Below are positions 40,198 through 48,588 of a stretch of 64,000 nt of DNA, piece after piece (the stretch's first letter is position 1; every line of letters begins with the position of its first letter). The stretch spans positions 124,001 to 188,000 of the forward strand of contig CALDSU010000001.1 of the NCBI GenBank assembly GCA_937924525.1, written 5' to 3'. Made by a program: the position numbers and the translations under genes. Source of the DNA: an uncultured Bryobacteraceae bacterium. GTDB lineage: Bacteria; Acidobacteriota; Terriglobia; Bryobacterales; Bryobacteraceae. The notes beneath the pieces are model-generated. The model ran no database searches. It saw nothing but the letters and a program-made list of their open reading frames with translations, and was not told the DNA's origin.

Positions 40198-40782
40198 ATG
40201 CATTTGCGTCATGTTTGCGCCGGATTGGCTTTGGCCGGATGGCTGTGTTCGCCCGGGTTCGCCGCGGGTAAGTGGATCAAGATGTTCGACGGCAAGACCC
40301 TCGACGGCTGGAAAGCCAACGAGCGTCCGGAGAACTGGACCGTCGAAGACGGCGCGATCGTCGGCAAAGGACCGCGCAGCCACCTGTTCTGGATGCGGGA
40401 GGAATGCGGCGACTGCGAGTTTAAGGCCAAGGTGAAGATCAACGACGGCGGCAACTCCGGCATGTATTTCCGGGCGGAGTTCGGCGAAGGCTGGCCCAAA
40501 GGATACGAAGCCCAGGTGAACAGCACGCACAAGGACTGGCGCCGCACCGGGAGTCTCTACGCGATCCAGGACATCAAAGAGCAACTGGTGCCCCCGGACA
40601 CCTGGTGGGAACAGCACATCATCGCCAAGGGCAATCACATCATCATCAAAGTGAACGGCAAGACGGTGGTCGACTACGTCGATACCGAACACCGGTTCAC
40701 CAAGGGCTACCTGGCGCTGCAACAGCACGACCCGGGCAGCGTGGTCCATTTCAAGGACCTGATGTACCGTAAGCTCGACTGA
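40198..40782 (+). CDS. Secreted DUF1080 (3-keto-disaccharide hydrolase-like) protein
   Basis: A 194-residue protein with a signal peptide (LRHVCAGLALAGWLCSPGFA) and one PF06439 concanavalin-like jelly roll. Its signatures are FDGKTLDGWKA, GDCEFKAKVKINDGGNSGMY, TWWEQHIIAKGNHIIIKVNG and GYLALQQHD. Members hydrolyse 3-keto-glycosides in some organisms. It is very common in Acidobacteria and planctomycetes. Neighbouring genes are housekeeping, so the substrate is not indicated. Confidence 0.88.
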   Translation: MHLRHVCAGLALAGWLCSPGFAAGKWIKMFDGKTLDGWKANERPENWTVEDGAIVGKGPRSHLFWMREECGDCEFKAKVKINDGGNSGMYFRAEFGEGWPKGYEAQVNSTHKDWRRTGSLYAIQDIKEQLVPPDTWWEQHIIAKGNHIIIKVNGKTVVDYVDTEHRFTKGYLALQQHDPGSVVHFKDLMYRKLD

Positions 40783-40804
40783 GCCGCGGACGGCCGCGAA
40801 CGTC

Positions 40805-41623
40805 ATGACCGAACTCAGCGCCCTTTGGCTGCGCGTGGCGGCGCTTCTGTATTCGCTGGGGCTGATCCACGCCTTCCGGACCGTGGTGCAGGGCCGCGCC
40901 ACGATGTTCCGCTGGGCTTTGCTGGGCCTGCGCGTCGGGGCCGTGTTTCATTTTGTCGCGGTGGTGGAGGAAGGGCTGCTGACCGGGCACTTTCCGGCCA
41001 ACACCGTGTACGAAACGATTTCGCTCTGGGCCTTGCTAATGGCGGTGGTGTATCTGTTGGCCCATTGGCGTTACCAGTTGGAAACGCTCAGCGTGGCGCT
41101 GTTCCCGCTGATCTTCATGATGACCATGATGTCGGCGCTGGGGCGGCCGGTGGGGGCATGGTCGAGCGAGACGGTCCGCAACGTCTGGCTGACCATTCAC
41201 GTGGTCCTGGTGCTGCTCGGGTACGCGGCGTTTCTGCTGACCGCGGTGGGCGCGCTCGCCTACCTGTTTCAGGAGCGGGAGCTGAAACGGAAACGCCCCC
41301 AGGCGTTCTACTACCGCTTGCCGCCGCTGGGCACGCTGGATGAAGTGATTTCGCGGTCGATGGGCGTGGGCTTCGTACTGATCACGATTTCGATTGTCGT
41401 GGCCGCCACCTGGGCGTTTGTGGAAGTCGGCACGCACTGGATTCGCGATCCGAAGATCGCGATATCGCTGGCCACCTGGGTCATCTATCTGTTGATGGTG
41501 TTTCTGCGGGTGTCGGCGGGGTGGCGCGGCCGGAAAGCGGCCGTGATGGCGCTCACCGCGCTGGGTTCGTCCGCGGTCACCTGGGTCGCGCACGTGGGGC
41601 TGCGCTCGGATTGGGTGCGATGA
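40805..41623 (+). CDS. CcsA/HemX-like membrane protein
   Basis: A 272-residue inner-membrane protein with about eight hydrophobic segments. It matches the cytochrome c assembly (CcsA/ResC) family in the HemX subgroup that precedes hemA. The family aromatic/His segment reads FPANTVYETISLWALLMAVV, with His in IHVVLVLLGYAAFLLTAVGA. It may bind heme or regulate HemA abundance as suggested for Bacillus HemX; neither is shown here. The stop overlaps hemA as ATGA. Confidence 0.82.
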   Translation: MTELSALWLRVAALLYSLGLIHAFRTVVQGRATMFRWALLGLRVGAVFHFVAVVEEGLLTGHFPANTVYETISLWALLMAVVYLLAHWRYQLETLSVALFPLIFMMTMMSALGRPVGAWSSETVRNVWLTIHVVLVLLGYAAFLLTAVGALAYLFQERELKRKRPQAFYYRLPPLGTLDEVISRSMGVGFVLITISIVVAATWAFVEVGTHWIRDPKIAISLATWVIYLLMVFLRVSAGWRGRKAAVMALTALGSSAVTWVAHVGLRSDWVR

Positions 41624-42882
41624 AGCTTTGGATCACCGGCCTCAGCCACAAGACCGCCCCGGTCGAAGTGCGCGAGCGGCTGGCGATCGCGGAACCGGCG
41701 GTCCCCGGCGCGCTCAAGCTGTTGAAGTCGCGTCCGGCGGTCTCCGAGGCGCTGATTCTGTCCACGTGCAACCGGGTGGAATGGTACGTGGTAACGGACG
41801 AAGAGGGCGAGCCGCGCGAGGCGATCCAGGGTTTCCTGCGCGAGACGCGGCTCGCCGATCCCGAGGATCTCCAGCCTTACTTATATGAATTCTCGGGCCG
41901 GGACGCAGTGCATCATGTGTTCCGGGTCGCCTCCAGCCTGGACTCGATGGTGTTGGGCGAGCCGCAAATCCTGGGACAACTGAAAACCGCGTACGCGCTG
42001 GCGAAGGCGCATGGCGGGATCGCCGGCACGCTCGACGTCGTGATGACGCGCGCCTTCAATGTCGCCAAACGCGTGCGCTCGGAAACCGGCATCGGGCAGA
42101 TGGCGGTCTCGGTGAGTTACGCGGCGGTGGAACTGGCCCGGAAGATTTTCGGCTCGCTCCAGGGCCGCTCGGTGCTGCTCATCGGCGCGGGGAAGATGTC
42201 GGAGTTGGCGGCGCGCCACCTGCGGCGTGCGGGCGCCTCCGCGATTTTCGTCACCAACCGGACGTACGAGCGCGCGCTGGAGATGGCCAAAGTGTTTCAG
42301 GGCGTCGCGCTGGACTACGCGGGGCTGCTCGAGTTCCTGCCGCGGATGGACATGGTGGTGACGTCCACCGGGTCCGCGTCGTATATCCTGAGCCGGGCCG
42401 ACATGCAGCAGGTCATCAGCGCCCGCAGGAACCGTCCGGTCTTCCTCATCGACATCGCCGTGCCGCGCAACATCGATCCGGCCGTCAACCAGCTAGACAA
42501 CGTCTACCTTTACGATATCGACGATTTGCAGGAGGTGGTGAACTCGAATCTGCGCGAACGGCAGAAGGAAGCGCGCCGCGCCGAGGAGCTGGTCGAGGAA
42601 GAGGTGGGGCGCCTGATGCAGCGGCTGAACGCGCAGGCGGTCGCCCCCACCATCGTCAGCTTGCAGGAGCAACTCGAGCAGATCCGCCGCGCGGAAATCG
42701 AGCGCTTGCGCGGCAAGCTGGGCCCGTTGACCCCGCAGCAACAGGAAGCGCTCGAAGCGCTGACGCGCGGCATCGTCAACAAGATTGCGCACGGGCCCAT
42801 CTCTGAGTTGCGCCGCCGCGCCGGAGACCCCGAGGGCAGTCACGTCATCGACGCCATCCGGCGTGTGTTTCACTTGGAATAA
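41620..42882 (+). CDS. hemA: Glutamyl-tRNA reductase
   Basis: A 420-residue enzyme that reduces glutamyl-tRNA to glutamate-1-semialdehyde, the first committed step of C5 tetrapyrrole synthesis. The nucleophilic C50 is in ILSTCNRVEWY. The NADPH domain contains VLLIGAGKMSELAARHL and FVTNRTYERA. The C-terminal dimerisation helices include ARRAEELVEEEVGRLMQRL. The start shares the ATGA overlap with the ccsA-like gene; a longer upstream frame lies in that gene and is not used. It is coupled to hemC by a one-base overlap (TAATG). Confidence 0.96.
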   Translation: MKLWITGLSHKTAPVEVRERLAIAEPAVPGALKLLKSRPAVSEALILSTCNRVEWYVVTDEEGEPREAIQGFLRETRLADPEDLQPYLYEFSGRDAVHHVFRVASSLDSMVLGEPQILGQLKTAYALAKAHGGIAGTLDVVMTRAFNVAKRVRSETGIGQMAVSVSYAAVELARKIFGSLQGRSVLLIGAGKMSELAARHLRRAGASAIFVTNRTYERALEMAKVFQGVALDYAGLLEFLPRMDMVVTSTGSASYILSRADMQQVISARRNRPVFLIDIAVPRNIDPAVNQLDNVYLYDIDDLQEVVNSNLRERQKEARRAEELVEEEVGRLMQRLNAQAVAPTIVSLQEQLEQIRRAEIERLRGKLGPLTPQQQEALEALTRGIVNKIAHGPISELRRRAGDPEGSHVIDAIRRVFHLE

Positions 42883-43775
42883 TGCTCGTTATCGGTTCGC
42901 GCGGTTCGGCGCTCGCGCTGTGGCAGGCCAACTGGGTCAAGGAGCGCCTGGCCGGGTTAGGCTTCGCCAGCCGCCTGGAGATTATCAAAACCACGGGCGA
43001 CAAGATCACGCAGGTCCCGTTGCCGGAGGTGGGCGGCAAAGGACTGTTCACCAGGGAAATTGAGGAGGCGCTGCTGGACGGGGCGATTGACCTGGCGGTG
43101 CACAGCCTGAAGGACCTGCCCACGGCGCTGCCGGCGGGCCTCACGCTGGCCGCCGTGCCGGAGCGGGCGGACGCGCGGGACGCGGTGGTGGGACGTCCTC
43201 TGGGCGAATTGCCTTCCGGCGCGCGCGTGGGCACGAGCTCCCTGCGCCGCGCCGCCCAATTGCGGCGGATGCGTCCGGATCTGGCGGTGGAGTCGATCCG
43301 GGGCAACGTGGATACCCGCCTGCGCAAGCTGGACGAAGGCCGTTTCGAGGCCATCCTGCTGGCTTCCGCGGGACTGCATCGCCTCGGCTGGGAATCCCGC
43401 ATCGCGGAGTGGCTGCCGCCGGAGGTGATGTGCCCGGCCGTCGGCCAAGGCGCCCTGGCGATCGAGACGCGGGAGACCGGCCGCGGCTTTGAGGTATGCC
43501 AGGCGCTGAATCACGCCGCGACACGCGCGTGCGTGGACGCCGAGCGCACCCTGCTCGCGTCCCTGGGAGGCGGCTGCCAGGTGCCCATCGGCGCGCACGC
43601 CGCCATCGGCGACGGCCAACTCCGCTTGCGCGCCATTGTGATCGCGCCGGACGCCGCGCAACTGGTGGAAGGCGAGCGCCAGGGGCCCCCCGACGCCGCG
43701 GAGGAAACCGGCCGCGCCCTGGCCGGAGAGCTGCTGGCCGCCGGCGCCGGCGCCATCCTGGCCGCCGCGGGATAG
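42882..43775 (+). CDS. hemC: Hydroxymethylbilane synthase
   Basis: A 297-residue porphobilinogen deaminase that polymerises four porphobilinogens. The dipyrromethane cofactor cysteine is C232 in LASLGGGCQVPIGAHA. Conserved arginine and aspartate segments are GSRGSALALWQANWV, HSLKDLPT, GTSSLRRAAQL and IRGNVDTRLRKL. Its start overlaps the hemA stop by one base. No hemB, hemD or hemL is in the window. Confidence 0.96.
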   Translation: MLVIGSRGSALALWQANWVKERLAGLGFASRLEIIKTTGDKITQVPLPEVGGKGLFTREIEEALLDGAIDLAVHSLKDLPTALPAGLTLAAVPERADARDAVVGRPLGELPSGARVGTSSLRRAAQLRRMRPDLAVESIRGNVDTRLRKLDEGRFEAILLASAGLHRLGWESRIAEWLPPEVMCPAVGQGALAIETRETGRGFEVCQALNHAATRACVDAERTLLASLGGGCQVPIGAHAAIGDGQLRLRAIVIAPDAAQLVEGERQGPPDAAEETGRALAGELLAAGAGAILAAAG

Positions 43776-43807
43776 AAACCGCCGCTCCCGCCCCGGGCAG
43801 CTTCTGC

Positions 43808-43835
43808 CAAAACAATTTTCTTTTGTTCTGTTTTG
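43808..43835. promoter_or_regulatory. AT-rich dyad upstream of small gene
   Basis: CAAAACA (43808-43814) and TGTTTTG (43829-43835) form an inverted repeat within an unusually AT-rich patch between hemC and the next gene. It could be a weak hemC terminator or an operator/promoter for the small gene at 43853. I cannot decide between these. Confidence 0.35.
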
Positions 43836-43852
43836 AGGCAAAATAGGGAGCG

Positions 43853-44188
43853 ATGCCCTCGTTTCTCATCTACCGGCTAAAGGAATCCGCCAGCCAGCAG
43901 TTCCGCTGGGCCCCCCACGTGTCCGGCAACACGCCCGTCAAGCGCAAGGATTACGAGGAAGGCGGGCAGGTCGAGGCGGAAAACGAATACGCCGCCTGGC
44001 GCTTGCTGCGGGAGGCCGGGCAACCGCTCCGCGTCGGCGACGTGTTGCAAGACCCCCAAGGCGGACTCCGCGTCTGCAAGTATGTCGGCTTTGAAACCGC
44101 GGAATGGGTGTTGCCCCCGGTGAAGACCGGTCTGGAGCACATCCCGCCCGCTTCGGGCCCCGTGGCCGCGACGGCGGAGACCTCCTGA
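43853..44188 (+). CDS. Small conserved-looking protein, unknown
   Basis: A 111-residue protein I do not recognise. Its first 90 residues look globular (MPSFLIYRLKESASQQFRWA, ENEYAAWRLLREAGQPLRVG, GGLRVCKYVGFETAEWVLPP). It has no signal peptide or membrane segment, and the tail is Ala/Pro-rich. GGGAGCG precedes the ATG. It lies downstream of hemC behind an AT-rich dyad, so it may have its own promoter. The balanced amino-acid composition favours a real gene. Confidence 0.65.
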   Translation: MPSFLIYRLKESASQQFRWAPHVSGNTPVKRKDYEEGGQVEAENEYAAWRLLREAGQPLRVGDVLQDPQGGLRVCKYVGFETAEWVLPPVKTGLEHIPPASGPVAATAETS

Positions 44189-44224
44189 CTCGCGGCCCTG
44201 CGGGCGGGCGCCCCGCGCCTTCTT

Positions 44225-45463
44225 CTACAACTCGATCACGCTTCGTTTGCGGCTGGCGAGCGTGTGCTCATTCAGGGCGAATCCCCATCCCGGGCGCGCC
44301 GCGACCGTGAACCGGCCGTTCACCAGTTCTTCGGCCGGTTCGATCAGGTCGGCCCGCCAGGTGGTTTCACCGAAAGCGTACTCGAGAATCAGGAAATTCG
44401 GCAGCGTTGCGCACACCTGCGCGGCCGCCACGTGGCCGATGGGACTTGCCGGTCCGTGCGGCGCCACGCGCATGCCTGCGCCCTCGCAGAGGGCCGCGAT
44501 TTTCTTGAGTTCGAACGCGCCGCCGCAGTACTTGATATCGGGCATGGCGATGTTCACGCAGTTCGCGGTCACGTACGGGAGGAAGCCTTTGACGCCGAAC
44601 AGCGATTCGCCGCCGGCGGTGGGCATGGCGGCCTCCCGATTGATGCGCGCGAGGTTCTCCGGCGGGTCCGGCGGCGTCACTTCCTCCAGCCAGAACAGCT
44701 TGAGGGGCTCGACCCGCCTGGCCAGTGCGAGCCCTTTCTCCAGGGGGAAGTGGCTGTGCGCGTCCAATAGCAGATCCCGTCGCGGGCCGATGACGTCGCG
44801 CACGGCGCGCGCGCGATCCATGCCCAGCGCCGTAACCCGCTCGACTTCTTCCGGCGAGCCCTCCCGCGGCATGTCATCCCAAGGCGCGAGTTTGATCGCA
44901 TCGAATCCCGCGGCCACGGCTTTCTCCGCCACCGCGGCGAATCCCGCGGGCGAACGATCCACCACGGCGCGGTTGATGTTGGCGTAGCAGCGCAGCGAGT
45001 CGCGCAGGCGGCCGCCCAGCAGTTCCGATACCGGCAGGCCCAGGGCCTTGCCGCGCAGGTCCCACGCGCATTGCTCCAGGGCGGAAAACGCGCACGCCAC
45101 CGACCGGTCGAACGGCTGGCTGCGGATCGCCGCCTGGCGCAGCACCTCCAGGCGGAACAACTCCCGCCCCTTGACCGCCAGGCTGAATCCGCGAAGCGCC
45201 GCCAATGTCCTGGCGTCCTGCCCGTGCGACGCGTCGCCGATGCCGGTCAGGCCGTCACGAGTGGTGAGCCGCACCAGCAGCCAGTCGCCCCGGTGGTTGA
45301 CCGGGACCGTAAACACCTCGATGCGATCCACCGTCAGGCGGCCTGTTTCGGCGCTTTCTCCGAGCGGAGCAAACGCCGCGGCCGCCGCGCCCCCGGCGAA
45401 ACCGCGCCGGCCGATTCCCGATCTCCTAGGGCCGGTAGGTTTTCGAGAAGTTGTTCCGTCCAT
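44225..45463 (-). CDS. Exported enolase-superfamily protein (Tat leader)
   Basis: A 412-residue mandelate racemase/muconate lactonizing enzyme family member. Residues 14-35 (RSGIGRRGFAGGAAAAAFA) look like a twin-arginine leader, so export of the folded enzyme is expected. Active-site candidates are K in FDAIKLAPWDD, D in LLLDAHSHF, E in FWLEEVTPPD, E in TAGGESLFG and H in RVAPHGPASPIGH. The substrate is unknown. The start lies 38 bases inside the upstream MBL-fold gene; no alternative start would keep the leader. It is the last gene of a minus-strand run of sugar-related genes. Confidence 0.82.
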   Translation of the reverse strand: MDGTTSRKPTGPRRSGIGRRGFAGGAAAAAFAPLGESAETGRLTVDRIEVFTVPVNHRGDWLLVRLTTRDGLTGIGDASHGQDARTLAALRGFSLAVKGRELFRLEVLRQAAIRSQPFDRSVACAFSALEQCAWDLRGKALGLPVSELLGGRLRDSLRCYANINRAVVDRSPAGFAAVAEKAVAAGFDAIKLAPWDDMPREGSPEEVERVTALGMDRARAVRDVIGPRRDLLLDAHSHFPLEKGLALARRVEPLKLFWLEEVTPPDPPENLARINREAAMPTAGGESLFGVKGFLPYVTANCVNIAMPDIKYCGGAFELKKIAALCEGAGMRVAPHGPASPIGHVAAAQVCATLPNFLILEYAFGETTWRADLIEPAEELVNGRFTVAARPGWGFALNEHTLASRKRSVIEL

Positions 45464-46424
45464 TCGTTACCGTCATTTCACCATTCCGCCGGGCCGCGAC
45501 TTTGATCCAGTGCCCCTGGCAGTTCTCTTCCAGGTTCGCAATCATCTGCTCGTCCACATTGTGGTCCGGGCCTCCCGGCAGCGAGTAGTGCAGTTGCCAG
45601 AGATCTTGCAGACCGGGAGAATTCCTGACCACCCGCCAGGCCTCCGCGGCGCCTCCCTTCTTGGCGCCATTATTCATCACGGCCACGCGCGGCCGCACGG
45701 CGTGGACCAGCGTCTCCGGACCCGAGAGATTCATGCCGTGATGGGTGGTCAGGTACAGATCGGCGCGCCCGAGCAGGTTGCGCGGGCAGACCAGCGCGTT
45801 CTCCAGGTTCCAGGTAAGGTCGCCCAGGTTCAGGAAGCGGAAGGAACCGTAGGACACCATCATGCCCACCGAACGGCCGTTTTCGCTGGTGTCCGCGGCT
45901 TTCGCGGTGCGAGCGGCGCATCGCGGATTCGGCGCGCCGCCGGATTTCACCGGACGGGTGATGGTCTGACCCGCGGCGGCGACCACCACCACATCCAGGC
46001 CCCGGATGGGGATCCGGCTGCCGGGTTTCACGTGGAGGTGCTTGCCCTGGGCGCGCACCGGCAGATAGCTCTGAAACAACGCCTCGGCGTTCTTGCTGGA
46101 TTCCAGGTTGGCGCCGTGGTCGACGTAGTGGATCACCGGAATTTTCGCGGCCAGTTGCGGCACGCCGCCCACATGGTCGGTGTGGTAGTGCGTCACCACC
46201 AGGTAGTCGATCTGCTTCACCCCCGCGAGTTTTGCCGCGGCCACGATCCGGTCCGCATCGCGGCCAGCGAAGCCCGGCCACCCGGCATCCACCAGCAGGG
46301 ATTCCCCCGACGGCGAAACCAGCAGGGTGGCCTGTCCGCCTTCCACATCGACAAAGTAGATCTCGAGTTCTTTCGCCCCGTGCAGCATGGAGGCGAAGCA
46401 GAGCGCGGTGATCCAGAAACGCAT
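45426..46424 (-). CDS. Secreted metallo-beta-lactamase-fold hydrolase (ComEC-like)
   Basis: A 332-residue exported MBL-fold protein. A signal peptide (MRFWITALCFASMLHGA) precedes the ComEC/Rec2-type opening IYFVDVEGGQATLLVSPSG. The metal motif is THYHTDHVGG, with later ligands in LNLGDLTWN and TTHHGMNLSG. The substrate is not predictable. It overlaps the enolase-superfamily gene by 38 bases. An upstream extension of the frame to 46826 is antisense-type low-complexity sequence inside the next gene and is excluded. Confidence 0.85.
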   Translation of the reverse strand: MRFWITALCFASMLHGAKELEIYFVDVEGGQATLLVSPSGESLLVDAGWPGFAGRDADRIVAAAKLAGVKQIDYLVVTHYHTDHVGGVPQLAAKIPVIHYVDHGANLESSKNAEALFQSYLPVRAQGKHLHVKPGSRIPIRGLDVVVVAAAGQTITRPVKSGGAPNPRCAARTAKAADTSENGRSVGMMVSYGSFRFLNLGDLTWNLENALVCPRNLLGRADLYLTTHHGMNLSGPETLVHAVRPRVAVMNNGAKKGGAAEAWRVVRNSPGLQDLWQLHYSLPGGPDHNVDEQMIANLEENCQGHWIKVAARRNGEMTVTNGRNNFSKTYRP

Positions 46425-46444
46425 CGCCCAGTAGCCTACCACAG

Positions 46445-48574
46445 CTACGCGCCGGGGCTGGCGGGCGCTGATTCCCGCTCCAGGCGCAGAACAACCAGGG
46501 CGTAAACCTGCAAACGCGGGACGCGAAAGCGCGCCTGGCCTGCCTCGAGTTTGGCCGAAAGCGTGGCGGACGCGCCTCCATCGGGACTGGCCATTTCCAC
46601 CTGGCGGACCCGCCAGCCCGGCGGAATCCGGACCGCGGCGCCGATGTTGTCGACCGGCCGCGCCACGCGGAAGTTGACCAGATGCAGCAGCAAGTCCCCG
46701 GTCGAGGCTTGGCGAGCCAGTTCCATCGTGACCCAGGCAGGCGCGGTCACCTCGGCGGAGAGCATGCCTCCGGCCGCCCAGCGGACCGCCTCCACAAACT
46801 CCCGCTCGTTCCTGGCCGGTTTCCAATACTGGTTGGGGAACCGGTATGACACGACCGGGTGCTGCGGCGGCGGCACGGAAGGGATGATCTCTGGCAGATA
46901 CGCCACCCGTCCCTGGCCGAAAGGGCGCCTGCCCGGCGGCGGCGCGCTGCCGTTCACGCCCAGCACGTCCGCCAAACCAGGCTGACGCCGCCGGATGCGC
47001 GACTCGGTGTACAGCGACGTCTGTCCGGTAGCCACCAGGCCGCCACCTTGCTCGACCCAGCGCCGGATCTGGCCAACCTGCGCGTCGCTCAGCGCGTCCT
47101 GGTTGGCGAGCACCAGCACCTTGTAGCGGGACAGATCCGCCAGGTGCCCGTCAAAGATCAGCGTGAACGGAATCCGGTTCTGGATGAGGGCCTGTTCGGC
47201 CAGGACGGTCGCCGGCAACACCTCGTTCGGATTGAATTCGACCGAGGCGAAGGAGCGCAGCACGGCCACGTCGGCGACGGGCGCGGCGCCCACCAGGTCC
47301 GCGCGGCGCTGGTGGAAGAAATCGATGTACCGCCGCGCGGCGGGCGTCAGCCGGATCCCCTCCGGATGCACGTCGCCCACCATGCCGAGGTTGGCGTCGT
47401 TGTACGCCATGGCCTCCGCCAGACGAAGTTCGGGCGGGCTTGCCGGTTCCTGCGCGCCATAGCGCCCGCCGGTGTAAACGAAAATCGATTTTCCCATCGT
47501 CCGCGCGGCCTTGAACGAGCGGATCTTCGACAGCAGCCGTCCATCTTCGGTCCACTGCGCGTGGTTGGGCTCTTCGCTCCAGACGATATCGCCATGCGGC
47601 AGCATCTGCTCGACATCGACGCCGTAACGGAACCCCCGATTGGCCTCGAAATTCAGGTTCGGGTTGCCTTCCAGGGCGACCGCGGGGTTCAGCGCCTGGA
47701 TGGCGGCGCCGTATTCACGGTACCGCCGGGCGTACGTCCACGACCGGAAGCGAGCCCAATCCTGCATCAGGGGGTTGCTCACCGTGACCATGCCGCCCGG
47801 CCCGTGCGCCACCCCGAGCGGGGGCGGAATCACGCCGTCCAGCCGGGAGAAACCGAACCGGCCGATCAGCTCCTCCGGCTGGTACTGCCGCCGCAGATAC
47901 CGCCGGAATTCCTCCGCGCAGTATCCGCACCGGCACGCGTGCGGCTCCGACCAGCCCTCCATCTGGTCAAAGTGGATCAGGTCCAGCCGCAGGTCACGGA
48001 TTCCGATCCGCAGCAGCCGCTGGATAAAGGCGTGGTAACCGGGGCTGTTGCGGCAGGCCATGTAGCGGAACGTCTGGGCCGGGTTGTAGTAGATCGGGGC
48101 GCCGTTTTCGTCCACCTGCATCCAGTCGCGGGCGTTCGGTTCTTCCAGGAAAAACGTCTCATACATCATGGAAGCGCCGATGTAGCCGCCCACGCGCAAC
48201 CCGTGCCGGTGAGCGAATCCCACAAAGCGGCGGGTAGCCTCGATGTCGGCCGCCTCCGTTTGCAGGCCGAATCCCTTGTAGAAGCTCGTGATCACCAGAT
48301 TGACGCCGGCCTCTTTCAGCTTGCGGGCGGCCTCCTCGGTTCGCTCGGCATGCCACTGCTCGGCATCCTCGATGGGATAGCCGCCCCGCCGGCGGATAAA
48401 GGTAAGGGGCTCCCAGTTGCCGGCCATCACGATGCCCTCTTTTACCCAGGCCGGACCGGTGCGAACTCCCGGCGCCGGCTCCGGCGTGGTTTCCGCGGGG
48501 GGGGCCTTCGAGGGCGGAGGCGCCAGGCAGCCGCTCAACAGCCACAGCGTCGCCACTAGCATTGCCACTCGCAT
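46445..48574 (-). CDS. GH42-like lipoprotein (putative glycoside hydrolase)
   Basis: A 709-residue lipoprotein with lipobox LWLLSGC and a Pro-rich linker. A TIM-barrel-like region (about 55-400) follows, with KEAGVNLVITSFYKGFG, LDLIHFDQMEGW, the cysteine cluster ACRCGYC and DIVWSEEPNHAQW. A Rossmann-like trimerisation domain of GH42/beta-galactosidase type comes next (YKVLVLANQDALSDAQVGQI), and then a small beta domain. The ATG at 48574 is preceded by AGGAG; the frame could also open with a GTG at 48592 overlapping the upstream stop. Glycan hydrolysis is inferred from the fold; the acid and nucleophile glutamates are not certain. Confidence 0.72.
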   Translation of the reverse strand: MRVAMLVATLWLLSGCLAPPPSKAPPAETTPEPAPGVRTGPAWVKEGIVMAGNWEPLTFIRRRGGYPIEDAEQWHAERTEEAARKLKEAGVNLVITSFYKGFGLQTEAADIEATRRFVGFAHRHGLRVGGYIGASMMYETFFLEEPNARDWMQVDENGAPIYYNPAQTFRYMACRNSPGYHAFIQRLLRIGIRDLRLDLIHFDQMEGWSEPHACRCGYCAEEFRRYLRRQYQPEELIGRFGFSRLDGVIPPPLGVAHGPGGMVTVSNPLMQDWARFRSWTYARRYREYGAAIQALNPAVALEGNPNLNFEANRGFRYGVDVEQMLPHGDIVWSEEPNHAQWTEDGRLLSKIRSFKAARTMGKSIFVYTGGRYGAQEPASPPELRLAEAMAYNDANLGMVGDVHPEGIRLTPAARRYIDFFHQRRADLVGAAPVADVAVLRSFASVEFNPNEVLPATVLAEQALIQNRIPFTLIFDGHLADLSRYKVLVLANQDALSDAQVGQIRRWVEQGGGLVATGQTSLYTESRIRRRQPGLADVLGVNGSAPPPGRRPFGQGRVAYLPEIIPSVPPPQHPVVSYRFPNQYWKPARNEREFVEAVRWAAGGMLSAEVTAPAWVTMELARQASTGDLLLHLVNFRVARPVDNIGAAVRIPPGWRVRQVEMASPDGGASATLSAKLEAGQARFRVPRLQVYALVVLRLERESAPASPGA

Positions 48575-48588
48575 ACGCGTTCTCCTGT

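Noticed and set aside
36823-40902. A 1359-codon open frame on the minus strand opposite metH and rpiB
   Set aside because: It is antisense to clear genes and low-complexity; long antisense frames are expected where third codon positions are G or C. The same holds for long minus-strand frames at 306-2741 and 15036-18299.
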